In this document: piece by piece, positions 48,928-58,935 of the stretch
Layout: each line of letters opens with the position of its first letter
Position numbering within the stretch: the stretch's first letter is position 1
Assembly: GCA_963725645.1 (NCBI GenBank)
Contig: CAVRZD010000002.1
Coordinates: 496,001 to 560,000, forward strand
From: JALYZC01 sp963725645
GTDB lineage: Bacteria; Actinomycetota; Thermoleophilia; Solirubrobacterales; Solirubrobacteraceae
Direction: 5' to 3'
DNA length: 64,000 nt
Made by a program: the position numbers and the translations under genes
Notes under the pieces: model-generated
Told to the model about the DNA's origin: nothing
Databases searched by the model: none
The model's input: the letters and a program-made list of their open reading frames with translations, nothing else

Positions 48928-49413
48928 ATGGCGGTGCTCGAACGCGAACGCGGACCGGCCTCGCGCCGGAGGTCGCCCTTCCCGCGCTCGACGAGGCGGC
49001 GGCCCGCCGTGACCTCCGCGACCAGATCGCGAAGCTCGAGGCCCAGCTCGGTGCGGCGGTGAGCGCCGGGTTCCCGCATCTCCACGCGCCGGCCGCCGGC
49101 GCTCGCCCGCGCCGCGGCTGGACGGCTGCTCGACCTCGGCGCGCTCGAGCGCGTGCGCGACGAGCTGGCCGACCGGCTGCGCGCGCTGCGCCTCGAGGCC
49201 GACGCGTTTGGCGCGCGGCAGGCCGCCTCCCGGCTCCTGCTCGAGCGGATGCTCCTCGAGCCCGGCCGCCACCGCTGGGTGCGGGTCTCCGCCGCCGACC
49301 TGGGCGAGCCCGGCTGCCAGCGCTGGCAGGTGCGTCCCCGGCTCGGCCTGCTGGGCATGCTGATGGGCTGGTGGCGGGTCACGCTCTCCTCGGGCTGTCC
49401 GTTAGCCGCCGAG
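48928..49413 (+). pseudogene. Conserved hypothetical protein after yrbE, frameshifted
   Basis: Pieces in successive frames form one plausible protein: start MAVLERERG at 48928; then TGLAPEVALPALDEAAARRD with LRDQIAKLEAQLGAAVSAGF from ~48954 in another frame; then RLLDLGALERVRDELADRLR, ARQAASRLLLERMLLEPGRH and GLLGMLMGWWRVTLSSGCPL from ~49120. It is a coiled-coil protein with a conserved C-terminal end of unknown role, three bases after the second permease gene, so it belongs to that operon. Two one-base shifts, and a third near the stop, break it, or the sequence has indels. Confidence 0.5.
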
Positions 49414-49421
49414 AGAACCGC

Positions 49422-49452
49422 CGAAGCCCCCGGCGCCGCGCCGGGGGCTTCG
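49422..49452 (+). terminator. Hairpin terminator of the yrbE operon
   Basis: A perfect 14-bp stem CGAAGCCCCCGGCG / CGCCGGGGGCTTCG with a 3-base loop. The stretch 49453-49682 behind it holds no recognisable gene, only the Shine-Dalgarno GGAGGG of the next gene. Confidence 0.75.
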
Positions 49453-49682
49453 GGATCCACCGTCCTTTCGGGGCCGGCTACCGAACGATGCGGAAGCTCA
49501 GCCTTCGGGTTCTGAACCTGTTGCCCGAGCCGTCGTCGGCCCAGGTAGACCAACCGGCTTTCTGGGTGGCGGCTGGCCGCCACCCGGTGCGCCATCGCCG
49601 CCGAAGAGTTTTGCCTATGCACCCCGCGTCGCTGGTACCGTGTCGCCGCGGGAGGCCCCCTGAGGGCTACGGAGGGAACGGG

Positions 49683-52600
49683 TTGGAACCGATTGGGACG
49701 TGGACGTCAAGCCGGCGCGAGCGCCGGCGTTTCACGCTCGCCTGGGTCGCGTTCTTCCTCGCGTGCCTGATCCCGCTGATCACGACGCAGTCGGTCGGGC
49801 ACGCGACCTCCGGCGGCGATCCCTACAGCACGCCGGACGTCGTCGACACGAATCCCGATCCGAACATCGTCGAGACGACGCTCTCGGCGCAGAACGCGAC
49901 CGTCGACATCGGCAACGGGGTCACCGCGAACGCGCAGACCTTCAACGGGTCGATCCCGGGGCCCACGTTCCACCTCAAGGTCGGCGACACCGTGATCGTC
50001 CACTTCGAGAACCATCTCGCGCGGCCGACCGGCATCCACTGGCACGGCGTCGAGGTGCCCAACTCGATGGACGGGACGCCGTTGACGAAGAACAACGTCC
50101 AGCCCGGCGGCACCTTCCTCTACGAGTTCAAGGTCACCCGCCCCGGGATCTTCTGGTACCACCCGCACCACCACTCCTCGACCAACCAGGTCTTCAAGGG
50201 CATGTACGGCATGATCGTCGTCACGGACCCGAACGAGGGGCCGCTGGTCGCCAACGGGACCCTTCCCTCGGCGGCCCAGACCAGGGACATCGTGCTCAGC
50301 GACACGACGGTGTGCAAGACGCCGGGCACCAATCCCGGGACCGCGAACAACACGCCGCACGTCTACGACGACACGACCGACAACACGCCGGGGACCACCC
50401 AGCCGTGGGCCGACCACGGCGTGAACAGCCTGCTGGTGCAGGCGCCGCCCAGCCCGAAGGACCTGTGCGAGTCGCCGACCGCGATCAACGAGGACGGCGC
50501 CCCGAACGGCAACTACAACGCGGGTGACATCCCGGCGATCCAGCGCAACGACCCCGGTCGGGTGAACGAGGGCACGATCCTGCTCACCAACGGGAAGAAC
50601 GTCGGGCCCCGCACCGGGGGTCCGGTTCCGCCGGGGCCGGCGCCCGGTCTGAATCCGCCGGGCATCTCGACGCTGAGCGTGCAGAAGGGCCAGGGGATCC
50701 GGCTGCGAATCGTCAACGCGGCCACGGTCCGCTACATGCGCCTGCGCCTGACGAACAACGCCGGAGGTCAGATCAACCTCTTCCGGGTCGGCGGCGAGGG
50801 CGGGCTGCTCAACACCGCGATCCTGGAGGGCGGCGTCGTCTCTGCGCCGCCGGGCACCATCGACACCAAGTACACGCAGGGCGAGATCCTCCTGCCGCCG
50901 GGGAGCCGGGCCGACGTCGTGGCCCAGATCCCGCCCGGAGCCGCAGACAACGACGTCCTCACCATGTGGACGGAGGACTTCTCGCGGACCGGGCAGGGGT
51001 ACACGAACACGCCCACCGTCCCGGTGATGCACATGCGGGTCAGCGGCACGGCCCCGACCTACAACATCAGCACGGCCACCCAGCTGCGCAACGCCACCGG
51101 CAACCCGGTCGAGAACCTGGGCGGGCCGACGGGCACGCTGCTCAACCCCGGCGGCTTCGGCAAGCTCGGCATGGCCTCGCAGAACATCTCGCTCACCAAC
51201 GTCGCGAACACCAGCCTCGGGGTCGGCTCGACCAACGCCGACGGCGTGAAGGGAATCCACGATGCCACCGGCGACTACATGGACGTCCCGCACATGGGCT
51301 CCTCGCGTTACGCCAAGGTGGGGGACACGCTGCAGCTGACCACGCAGAACACCACCACCCCGGGCGCGAACCACCCGTTCCACCTGCACGGGTTCTCGAT
51401 CCAGCCGAGGACGCTCACGATCGGGGCGAACGTCTACACGTATCCGCCGGAGTTCAGGGACAACGTCGACGTTCCGCCGCGGCGCCACCCTGACGTACCG
51501 GGTGCGGCTCGACGCGCGCCCCCAGCCGGACGGCACGACGCCGGGCGGCGAGGTCGGCCGCTGGGTCTTCCACTGCCACATCTTCTTCCACGCCGTCCAG
51601 GGCATGATCAGCGAGCTCGTCGTCACGAACCCGCAGGGCAACGAGCGCCCGGACGTCAGCGTCGCCGGCGCCGGGGTGACCGTCAACCAGGGCCAGACGG
51701 CCACCATGGCGGGCACGTTCAACGACCGCGACAACGATCCGGTCACGCTCAGCGCCTCGGTGGGGACCGTCACGAAGACGGGTGGCCGCGGCTTCATCTG
51801 GAGCTACCCGACGGGCACCGACACGAGCAAGCTCGTATACATCACCGCGACGGACTCCAAGGGGCTGCGGGGCCAGGTCCCGCTCCAGCTCAACATCATT
51901 CCCGCACCCAACTTGCCGCCCACGCTCACGGTGCCGGGATCCCAGAGCGTTCCCTCGGGTGATCCGCTGAGCTTCAACGTCTCCGCGACCGATCCGAACG
52001 CGGCCGACAAGGTCGCGCTGAGCGCGAGCGGGCTGCCCGCCGGGTTGAAGTTCAAGGACAACGGCAATCGCACCGGCACGGTGTCGGGCAAGACCACGGC
52101 GGCGCCCAAGGCGTACACCGCCACGTTCACGGCCAACGACGGCCACAACCCCGCCGTGACGAAGACGGTGAAGATCACCGTCACCCCGCTCGCCGTCGCA
52201 CTCGACCGGCCCGAGGTGATGGTGCGCAACGCGATCACCGTCGGCTGCCGCTTCTACAGCAAGTCGATCCACACCTGCACCGCGCAGGTGCTCAGCGGGA
52301 AGGTGCGCGGCGTTCCGGCCGCGGCCGCCAACCCACAGGTGGGCAAGGCGAGCGTGACGATCAGGAAGCGGGGCAAGCGCACGGCCAATGTCCGTGTCGG
52401 GTTGAGCAGGTCGTTCCGCCGCAGGATCCCCGGCTCGATCGGCGGCATCGCCATCACCGTCAAGCTGACCGCCACGAAGTTCGGGTCCCGTGCGAAGACG
52501 GTCGTGAGCAAGACGACAACGGTGGTCGTGCCGCGCGTGCTCGCCACCCCGAGCTTCGCCACCTTCCCGCGCAACAGCAGCACGCTCAACACGCGCGGGA

Positions 52601-52816
52601 AGGCTTACCTGGCGCTGCTCGCCGGCCTGGTCGGCAAGACCAAGCGGATCACCTGCACGGGCTATCCCGACACCCGCGGAAACACGACGCTCGCGCGCAG
52701 GCGCGGCCTCCGCGGCCTGCACCGCCATACGCCAGGCCGGCCTGCGCACGAGGTACAGCACCAGCGCCTCGTCGCGCGCCCGCAGCCGTCAGCTCACGAT
52801 CACGATCCTGCGCTGA
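49683..52816 (+). pseudogene. Multicopper oxidase with C-terminal Ig-like and OmpA-like parts, two frameshifts
   Basis: Start TTG 49683 (GGAGGG upstream). A membrane anchor/signal (FTLAWVAFFLACLIPLITTQ) precedes three cupredoxin domains. Copper motifs: GIHWHGVEVP and WYHPHHHSS in domain 1; NHPFHLHGFS and, after the break, VFHCHIFFHAVQGM in domain 3 (type 1 Cys, two His, Met). After ~51640 come two cadherin/Ig-like repeats (TVNQGQTATMAGTFNDRDND; LPPTLTVPGSQSVPSGDPLS) and an OmpA-like end (FPRNSSTLNTRGKAYLALLA). One extra C near 51480 and one indel near 52710 break the frame; with them repaired the gene ends at TGA 52814. All copper ligands are kept, so the enzyme, likely a cuprous or phenol oxidase, may be functional and the breaks artefacts. 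Confidence 0.72.
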
Positions 52817-52819
52817 GCC

Positions 52820-54780
52820 TCAGCCGCCGGGGACCCTGAGGACGAACTCGCCTCGGAGGCGCGTGCCGTCGGTCTCGCGGGCGACGACCACGAGGGTGTA
52901 GCGGCCGGCCTTCAGGTCGACGTAGCCGACGAACTGGCCGGAGCCCAACCGACGCACGGGCTGCTGGCGTGGCGGGCCGTCGCCGGCGGCACCGGTGAGC
53001 ACGAACCGCCTGATCGCGGCGGCGCTCTGGATCTGGTTGAAGCAGGTCACGTACACGCGGCTCGGACCGGCGCGCTCGGGACGGGGTGACAGCTGGATGT
53101 TCCCGAGCTGTCCGAACTTCCCGATCTGCATGCGTGTAGACGGTCGGCTGGCCGGAGCCGCGCTGGACGGAGACGAATTGCTTCGGTCCCGCCACGTCGA
53201 GGTCCACGGGCACCTCGACGGGGGCGCCGCTGCGCTGGATGAGCGCGGTCACCCGCCAGCGGCCGTCGAAGGCGAGGTTCGGGCCCGATCCGGCGTAGGA
53301 GTCGTCCCTCCCCGGCGCCAGGGCGAGGAACGTCGGCGCCACGCCCGGATCGTCGAGGGGTACGAAGCGCAGCCGCACGGCCACGCCGCGCACGGGCTTT
53401 CTCGAGTGGTAGTCCTCGACGCGCGCGACGAAGCGGTTCGGCCCCGGCTGGTTGGAGGCCGCGCTCAGCGCGACGCGCACGGTGCGGGCGGGGTCCGCGC
53501 CGGAGGCCGACAACCCGGGCGGCGGGGCCGAGCTCCCCGACACCGGGGGCGCCAGCGTCCCGAGGAACGCGGCGGCCGCCAGCGCGCCCGCGGCGAGCAC
53601 GAGCTCGGCCCGTGACGTGCGCCGGAGCGGGTCGAGGTCCGACGCCGGCGCTCGCGAGGTTCCGGCGCCCGTAGCGAGCCACCAGCGCCGCGATGAGCAG
53701 GATCAGCGCGATCTTCAACAGGATCGCCCGGCCGTAGCCGGTGGACACCAGCTGACCGAAGGACGAGAGCTCGTCGACCGCACGGAGCGTCCCGGTCGCG
53801 ACCACCACGACCAGTCCGACCGCCGCGACCACGGAGAACCGGCGCACGGCGGCCGCCTTCGCGGCCGACGGCGCGCCGCGGATGCCGAGCAGCAGCGCCG
53901 CCAGTCCGCCGATCCAGACGCCCACCGCGGCGACGTGCGCCACCTGCGCGGTGACGGTCACCGCGGCCGGCCAGGAACCGGCGGCCGCGTGGCCCGCGTC
54001 GACGTGGACGGCGATCGCGGCCACCGCGGCGAGCGCGGAGCCGAGGAACGCCCAGCGGCGCGCGCGCGGCGCCCGCCAGGCGACGAGCAGGGCCGCGCCG
54101 GCGGCGGCGAGCGCGATGGCGCGCCGGATGAGCGCGTGCCCGACCGGCGTGTCGAGCAGCGCGGTGAGGGACGAGTGCGCGGTGCGGCGCTGGGCCTCGG
54201 CGAGCAGGAGCAGCCCCAGCGCAGCCAGCAGCCAGCCGCCGACGGCGAGCAGCAGGTCCGTCCCGCTCGTCCCGCCGAAGCGCGCCACGGCGGCGACCGA
54301 GGCTCCGAGGAGGAGCACGAGGCCCGCGAGCAGGATCCAGCGTGCCACCACCTCGAGCGGCGACGCCGTCTGACTCGTCGTGCGCCCGGTGGAGGCGGCA
54401 CCGGTTGGCGCCACGCCGACGCCGAACCTGTAGGACCCGCTGGTCGCGTGCCCGTCCACCGCCGAGACGACGCGCCAGTCGACCGTGTAGACGCCGCGGC
54501 CGAGCCGCTGCACGGGCACCTCGACCGTCAACGGGTCGCCGGCCGCCGGCCGTGGGGGACCGGCCTGGCGCGCCGCCCCGCCGCCCCGCACCGTGATCGA
54601 GGACAGCGAGGCCTCGGGCCGCTCCGTGAACGAGAGGCGCACGGCGGCCGGACTGTCGCCGAGCGTCGCCCCGGCGGCCGGATCCGAGCGCGTCAGCGCC
54701 GCGTGCGCCCACGCATCCTCCGTCGCGGGTGCGACCAGCAGCCCGGCGAGCAGGAGGACGCCGGTGAGGCCGCGTCGCAT
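52820..54780 (-). pseudogene. CopC-CopD copper-resistance fusion with C-terminal extension, two frameshifts
   Basis: Start ATG 54780: signal peptide, then CopC beta barrel with AHAALTRSDPAAGATLGDSP (mature N-terminal His copper ligand) and VYTVDWRVVSAVDGHATSGS. CopD membrane domain follows with eight or so helices, including VAHVAAVGVWIGGLAALLLG and ILLKIALILLIAALVARYGR. A shift near 53643 leads to VLAAGALAAAAFLGTLAPPV and an extracytoplasmic domain (FVARVEDYHSRKPVRGVAVR); another near 53132 leads to MQIGKFGQLGNIQLSPRPER and the end at 52820. It is convergent with the multicopper oxidase, 3 bp apart, forming a copper-handling pair. Both breaks are single-base. Confidence 0.7.
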
Positions 54781-54812
54781 CGAAGGAATCTACCTGCCGT
54801 AGATTCCCCGAC

Positions 54813-55604
54813 GTGGCCTACGAGACGATCACCGCCGAGACGCGCGGCGCCGTCGCGCTGCTGACGCTCAACCGTCCCGAGAAGCTCAACGCCTGGACGC
54901 CACAGATGGCCGTCGAGCTCGCCGACGCGATCGGACGCGCGAACGTGGACGACGGGCTCGGCGCGATCGTCGTCACCGGCGCGGGACGCGGGTTCTGCGC
55001 CGGCGCCGACATGGAGGAGACGTTCAAGTCGCGCATCGACGGCCGCGACCCCGGCGGCGACACGGCCGAGGGCTCCGGCGGCATGCCGAAGGACGTCGAC
55101 TGGGTCGGGCTCGCGCGCGGCGCCAAGCCGCTGATCGCCGCCGTGAACGGCGCCGCCGTCGGCATCGGCCTGACGATGATCCTGCCCTTCGACGTGATCC
55201 TCGCCTCCGAGCGGGCTCGCTTCGGGATGCTCTTCATCAAGGTCGGCCTCGTGCCCGAGCTGGCCAGCACCCACCTGCTCGTGCAGCGGGTGGGCATCGG
55301 CCACGCGGGCGAGATGTGCCTGACGGGGCGGATCTACGACGCGCCCGCAGCCGCCGCCATCGGCCTCGCCGACCACGTCGTCGCGCCGGATGACCTGCTC
55401 GCCGACGCCCTTGCGCTCGGGGAGGAGGTCGCGGTGAACCCGCGCCCGCAGCTGCGAATGATCAAGCGGCTGCTGACCGAGAACGCGTCCGAGACGGACC
55501 TCGAGGCCGTGCAGCGGCGCGAGAGCGAGCTGCTGCGCGAGTGCTGGCGCAGCCCCGAGCACCACGCCGCGGTGCAGGCGTTCCTCGCGCGCTCGCGGCG
55601 CTGA
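54813..55604 (+). CDS. Enoyl-CoA hydratase/isomerase family protein
   Basis: 263 residues, complete crotonase fold: LLTLNRPEKLNAWTPQM at the start, AIVVTGAGRGFCAGADMEE with the first oxyanion-hole segment, KPLIAAVNGAAVGIGLTMIL with the second, RFGMLFIKVGLVPELASTHL for the active-site acid region (Glu in VPELAS), and LADHVVAPDDLLADALALGE. It hydrates enoyl-CoA esters in beta-oxidation or a related step; the precise acyl chain is not deducible. GTG 54813 follows TAGATT by seven bases, a leaderless start. Confidence 0.9.
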   Translation: MAYETITAETRGAVALLTLNRPEKLNAWTPQMAVELADAIGRANVDDGLGAIVVTGAGRGFCAGADMEETFKSRIDGRDPGGDTAEGSGGMPKDVDWVGLARGAKPLIAAVNGAAVGIGLTMILPFDVILASERARFGMLFIKVGLVPELASTHLLVQRVGIGHAGEMCLTGRIYDAPAAAAIGLADHVVAPDDLLADALALGEEVAVNPRPQLRMIKRLLTENASETDLEAVQRRESELLRECWRSPEHHAAVQAFLARSRR

Positions 55605-55663
55605 ATTTCCCGGTCCTGCCACAATTCGGGTGGGCCAGCGCAGTACCAGGACGTTCGATCTCC

Positions 55664-57010
55664 GTGAGACCGCTCCGCTTTGCCCATCCCGGCTCGACGA
55701 CGAGCCCCCGCCTGGCCCTCCGGACGGCCCGCGAGGCGCTGGCCGCGACCTCGCTCGCGGGGATCGTCGGCGTCTGCTTCCTGATCTCGGCCGGCGCTGC
55801 CTCGGGCTCGTCGCTGTTCGTGCACGCCAGCCACGACACGAGCACGGTGGACTTCGACTACCCCCATTGGCTCGCCGGTCCGCTGCGCGGCCTCGCGGCG
55901 CCGCTGACGATCACGGGCTGGATCGAGCTGGTCGTCGCGCTGCTGGCCCTCTACGTGCTGGTGCTGCTGGTGGCCGACGTCGTCCGGCCCGCCTGGGCGG
56001 TGACGGCGATCGTCGCGGCGCACCTGCTGCTGTTCCTGGGTCCCCCGCTGTGGCTCACCGACGTCTACAACTACCTCGGCTTTGCACGCCTGGGTGTGAC
56101 CCACGGACTCGACCCCTACTCGCACACGCTCAGCGCGATCCCGACCGACCCGGCGGTCACGTTCGCGACCTGGCACCACATCTCGAGCCCGTACGGCCCC
56201 CTGTTCACAGTGCTGTCGTATCCGCTCGCGCCGCTGGGGCTCGCCACCGGCACGTGGGTCGTCAAGGGGACCATGGCGGCCGCGGCGTTGGGCTGCCTCG
56301 CGCTGGTCTGGCGGCTGGCCAAGGCGCTGGATCGCCCGCCGGTGCCCGCCGTACTGTTCGTCGGGCTCAACCCGCTGTGGCTGGTCTTCGAGGTCGGCGG
56401 CGCGCACAACGACGCGCTCGGTCTCCTGCTGGTGCTCGGGGGCGCGCTGCTCGTGCTGGGCGGCCGCGAGGCGCTGGGCGGCGGGGCGGTCGTGGCCGCG
56501 GCGGCGATCAAGGTCAGCGCCGGGCTCGCGCTGCCCTTCGTGTGGCTCGCCGCCCGCCGACGCTGGCGCGCCGCAGCCGGGGCGCTGGCCGCGGCCGCGG
56601 CCGTGGTCGTCACCTGCGTGGTCGCGTTCGGCGCGGACGTCGGCGGCGCGCTCGACTCGTTCACCGGCCAGGCCAAGGTGACCTCGCTGCGGAGCGTCCC
56701 CGGGTTGATCTCGGACTCGATCCTGGGCCGCGGCTCGATCCCGCACCAGCTCGAGGTGATCTGCCTCGTCGTGTTCGTCGCTCTGGCAGTCGTGCTGTTC
56801 GCGCTCGCGGCGCGCGACGGCGATTGGGCGTCGAACCTCGGCTGGGCCACGCTCGCGCTGCTCCTGTCGGTCGCCTGGCTGATGCCCTGGTACGCGACCT
56901 GGCTGCTGCCCTTCGCCGCCGTCGGCGAGAGCCGGCGGCTGCGCGACGCGACGCTGCTCCTCACGCTCTTCATGATCGTGGTGCGCATGCCCTACGGCGC
57001 CTCCACGTAG
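55664..57010 (+). CDS. Polytopic membrane glycosyltransferase (GT87/MptB-like mannosyltransferase type)
   Basis: 448 residues with 11-12 hydrophobic segments. The first extracytoplasmic loop has SHDTSTVDFDYPHWLAGPLR and DVYNYLGFARLGVTHGLDPY, the latter with the DxY/N motif of GT-C enzymes that use polyprenyl-phosphate sugars; WHHISSPYGPLFTVLSYPLA is a second conserved loop. VFEVGGAHNDALGLLLVLGG is a hallmark of the actinobacterial alpha-1,6-mannosyltransferase-like group. It probably adds mannose or another sugar to a lipid-linked glycan outside the membrane. GTG 55664 was chosen because the TM-bearing part starts soon after; other starts nearby are possible. Confidence 0.8.
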   Translation: MRPLRFAHPGSTTSPRLALRTAREALAATSLAGIVGVCFLISAGAASGSSLFVHASHDTSTVDFDYPHWLAGPLRGLAAPLTITGWIELVVALLALYVLVLLVADVVRPAWAVTAIVAAHLLLFLGPPLWLTDVYNYLGFARLGVTHGLDPYSHTLSAIPTDPAVTFATWHHISSPYGPLFTVLSYPLAPLGLATGTWVVKGTMAAAALGCLALVWRLAKALDRPPVPAVLFVGLNPLWLVFEVGGAHNDALGLLLVLGGALLVLGGREALGGGAVVAAAAIKVSAGLALPFVWLAARRRWRAAAGALAAAAAVVVTCVVAFGADVGGALDSFTGQAKVTSLRSVPGLISDSILGRGSIPHQLEVICLVVFVALAVVLFALAARDGDWASNLGWATLALLLSVAWLMPWYATWLLPFAAVGESRRLRDATLLLTLFMIVVRMPYGAST

Positions 57011-57027
57011 GGCCGATCTCGTCCGGC

Positions 57028-57132
57028 CGCCGCGGCGGCCAGCTCTACAACGATGCGAAGAAGCAGGGCATCGAGGGCCGCTCGAAGATGACCACGGCCC
57101 AGCTGCAGCGCGCCGTCGCCGCGAAGTCCTAG
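57028..57132 (+). pseudogene. C-terminal remnant of a SAP/Rho_N-like small protein
   Basis: Just after the glycosyltransferase stop, in frame with no start codon: RRGGQLYNDAKKQGIEGRSK then MTTAQLQRAVAAK and a stop. The LYxxAKxxGIxGRSKMxxxxL pattern is the helix-extended-helix of SAP or Rho_N-like domains found at the C-terminus of small DNA-associated proteins. The N-terminal part is absent. The stop codon overlaps the end of the convergent P450 gene. Confidence 0.45.
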
Positions 57133-58460
57133 GCGGCGACCGGCTCGCGCCGCGCGGCGCGCTCGACCAGCACCGCGCGGCCCCCGCGGCCGGGGGCGAG
57201 GACGATCGCGCGGCGGCGCACCGGCTCGGCGCGGGCGTCGTCCGCCCGCAGCGTGGCGCGCGCCAGGATCGTGCGCAGCACGATCTTCATCTCGAACGTG
57301 GCGAAGCTCGCCCCCAGGCAGCGGCGCACCCCGCCGCCGAACGGCAGCCAGCCGTAGGTCTCCGGCGGGCGCTCGAGGAAGCGCTCGGGCCGGAACGCGG
57401 CCGGCTCCGGGTACAGGTCCGCCCGGCGGTGGACGAGGTGGATGGACGGCGCCAGGCGCACGCCCGCCGGCAGGCGGCGTCCGGCGATCTCGGCGTCCGC
57501 GGTGAGCATCCGGCCGACTGCCGGCAGCGGCGGGCGCAGCCGCAGCGTCTCCTGGACGACGGCCTCCGCGTAGGCGTCGCCGTCGTCGGCGCGTGCCTCC
57601 GCGGTCAGCCGCTCCAGCGCCGGTGCGTGGCGCAGGAGCCGCTCGAAGGCCCAGGCGAGACCGGTCGCGGTGGTCTCGTGGCCGGCGACCAGCAGCGTGA
57701 CGAGCTCGTCGCGCAGCTCGCCGTCGGTCATTCCGGCGCCGTCGTCGTCGCGCGCCTGCAGCAGCAGCGAGAGGATGTCGTCGCGCTCGGCCAGCGCAGG
57801 GTCCTCGCGCCGGCGCGCGATCTCCTCGTAGATCAGCCCGTCCACGCGCTCGCGCAGGCGCTCGAAGCGCCGCCAGGGGCTCGCCGGCCCGAGGTCGCGG
57901 CGCAGCCACGGCAGCATCGTGACCGGCGACGTCGACTGGGCCAGGAGGGCGATCAGCGCCGAGCGCAGGGCCTCGAGCCGGTCGGCCTCGCGCACGCCGA
58001 ACACCACGCGCAGGATGATCTCCAGCGTGATCGCCTGGGTGCGCGGCCGGAGCGCGAACGGCTCGCGTAGCGGCCAGCGGTCGAGCTCGGCCTGGGTGAT
58101 CTCCGCCATCAGCTCGCCGTAGCGCGCCATCCGCTCGCCGTGGAACGAGGGGAGCATCAGCCGCCGCTGGCGCAGGTGCTCGGCTCCGTCGAGCAGGAGG
58201 ACCGAGCGCGAGCCGACGACCGGCGCCAGCGGGGCGTTGGCCTGCCCGGCGCGCAGGAGCTGCGGGTCGCCGGTGAAGATCTCCTTGATCGCGGCGGGGT
58301 CGGCCACGAACACGAACGTGCCGACCTTCGCCAGCCGCACGGTGAACCAGTCGCCGTAGCGGCGCCGGCACGCCTCCAGGAACGGCAGCGGCCGCGCCAC
58401 CCAGGCGAAGGTCTGAAGCGTTGCGGGGCGGCGCGGCCCCGGCGGGAGCGCCGCGGTCAC
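57129..58460 (-). CDS. Cytochrome P450
   Basis: 443 residues from GTG 58460. LPPGPRRPATLQTFAWVARP, LLLLDGAEHLRQRRLMLPSF, VAGHETTATGLAWAFERLLR (I helix), QETLRLRPP (ExxR), RPERFLERPPETYGWLPFGG and GVRRCLGASFATFE with heme Cys381. It is a paralog of the P450 at 12530, sharing long identical blocks. Its start overlaps the stop of the DUF427 gene (TGGTGA), so the two are translated together. No redox partner is nearby. The substrate is unknown; the shared regulation with DUF427 is the only hint. Confidence 0.92.
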   Translation of the reverse strand: MTAALPPGPRRPATLQTFAWVARPLPFLEACRRRYGDWFTVRLAKVGTFVFVADPAAIKEIFTGDPQLLRAGQANAPLAPVVGSRSVLLLDGAEHLRQRRLMLPSFHGERMARYGELMAEITQAELDRWPLREPFALRPRTQAITLEIILRVVFGVREADRLEALRSALIALLAQSTSPVTMLPWLRRDLGPASPWRRFERLRERVDGLIYEEIARRREDPALAERDDILSLLLQARDDDGAGMTDGELRDELVTLLVAGHETTATGLAWAFERLLRHAPALERLTAEARADDGDAYAEAVVQETLRLRPPLPAVGRMLTADAEIAGRRLPAGVRLAPSIHLVHRRADLYPEPAAFRPERFLERPPETYGWLPFGGGVRRCLGASFATFEMKIVLRTILARATLRADDARAEPVRRRAIVLAPGRGGRAVLVERAARREPVAA

Positions 58461-58915
58461 CAGCCCAGCGTCCCGGCCGCGCCCTTGAACGGGCCCTCGA
58501 TGTCGTCCGTGATCCAGCCGCCGTAGAAGTCGCCGTCCTGCGGCCGGACGCGCTCGTCGTCGAGCCAGCAGGCCAGCCGACCCGGGTAGAAGGCGACGTG
58601 GTCGCGCAGCCGGGCGTACGCCGCCACCGGGTCCGGGTACCACCAGGCCGCGCGCCGTGCGCAACGGCCCTCGGCCGTGACGTCGGCGTAGTGCGCGCGG
58701 CCCTTCCACTCGCACACGGTGTGCCCCGGCGTCTCGCGGAGCAGCTCCCAGTCGACGTCGGCGGGCGGGACGTAGACCGTCGGCGGGCTGGCCGTCTCCA
58801 GCACGCGCAGCGCCGCGCCGGACTCGGCGACCACGCGGCCGTCCAGCTCCACGCGCACGCGCCGCGCGCACGGCACGAGCGCGGGTGGGCGGGGGTAGTC
58901 CCAGACGGACTCCAT
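58457..58915 (-). CDS. DUF427 domain protein
   Basis: 152 residues. The DUF427 beta fold shows VRVELDGRVVAESGAALRVL, TVYVPPADVDWELLRETPGH, TVCEWKGRAHYADV (the CxWKGxAxYxxV signature) and AAWWYPDPVAAYARLRDHVA, FYPGRLACWLDDERV. Proteins of this family are small, widespread in actinobacteria and of unknown biochemical role. The start ATG 58915 gives the normal N-terminus (MESVWDYPRPP). It is coupled to the downstream P450 gene by a 4-bp overlap, so it may act with it. Confidence 0.87.
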   Translation of the reverse strand: MESVWDYPRPPALVPCARRVRVELDGRVVAESGAALRVLETASPPTVYVPPADVDWELLRETPGHTVCEWKGRAHYADVTAEGRCARRAAWWYPDPVAAYARLRDHVAFYPGRLACWLDDERVRPQDGDFYGGWITDDIEGPFKGAAGTLGW

Positions 58916-58935
58916 GCCCGGTGTACGCGCGCGGG

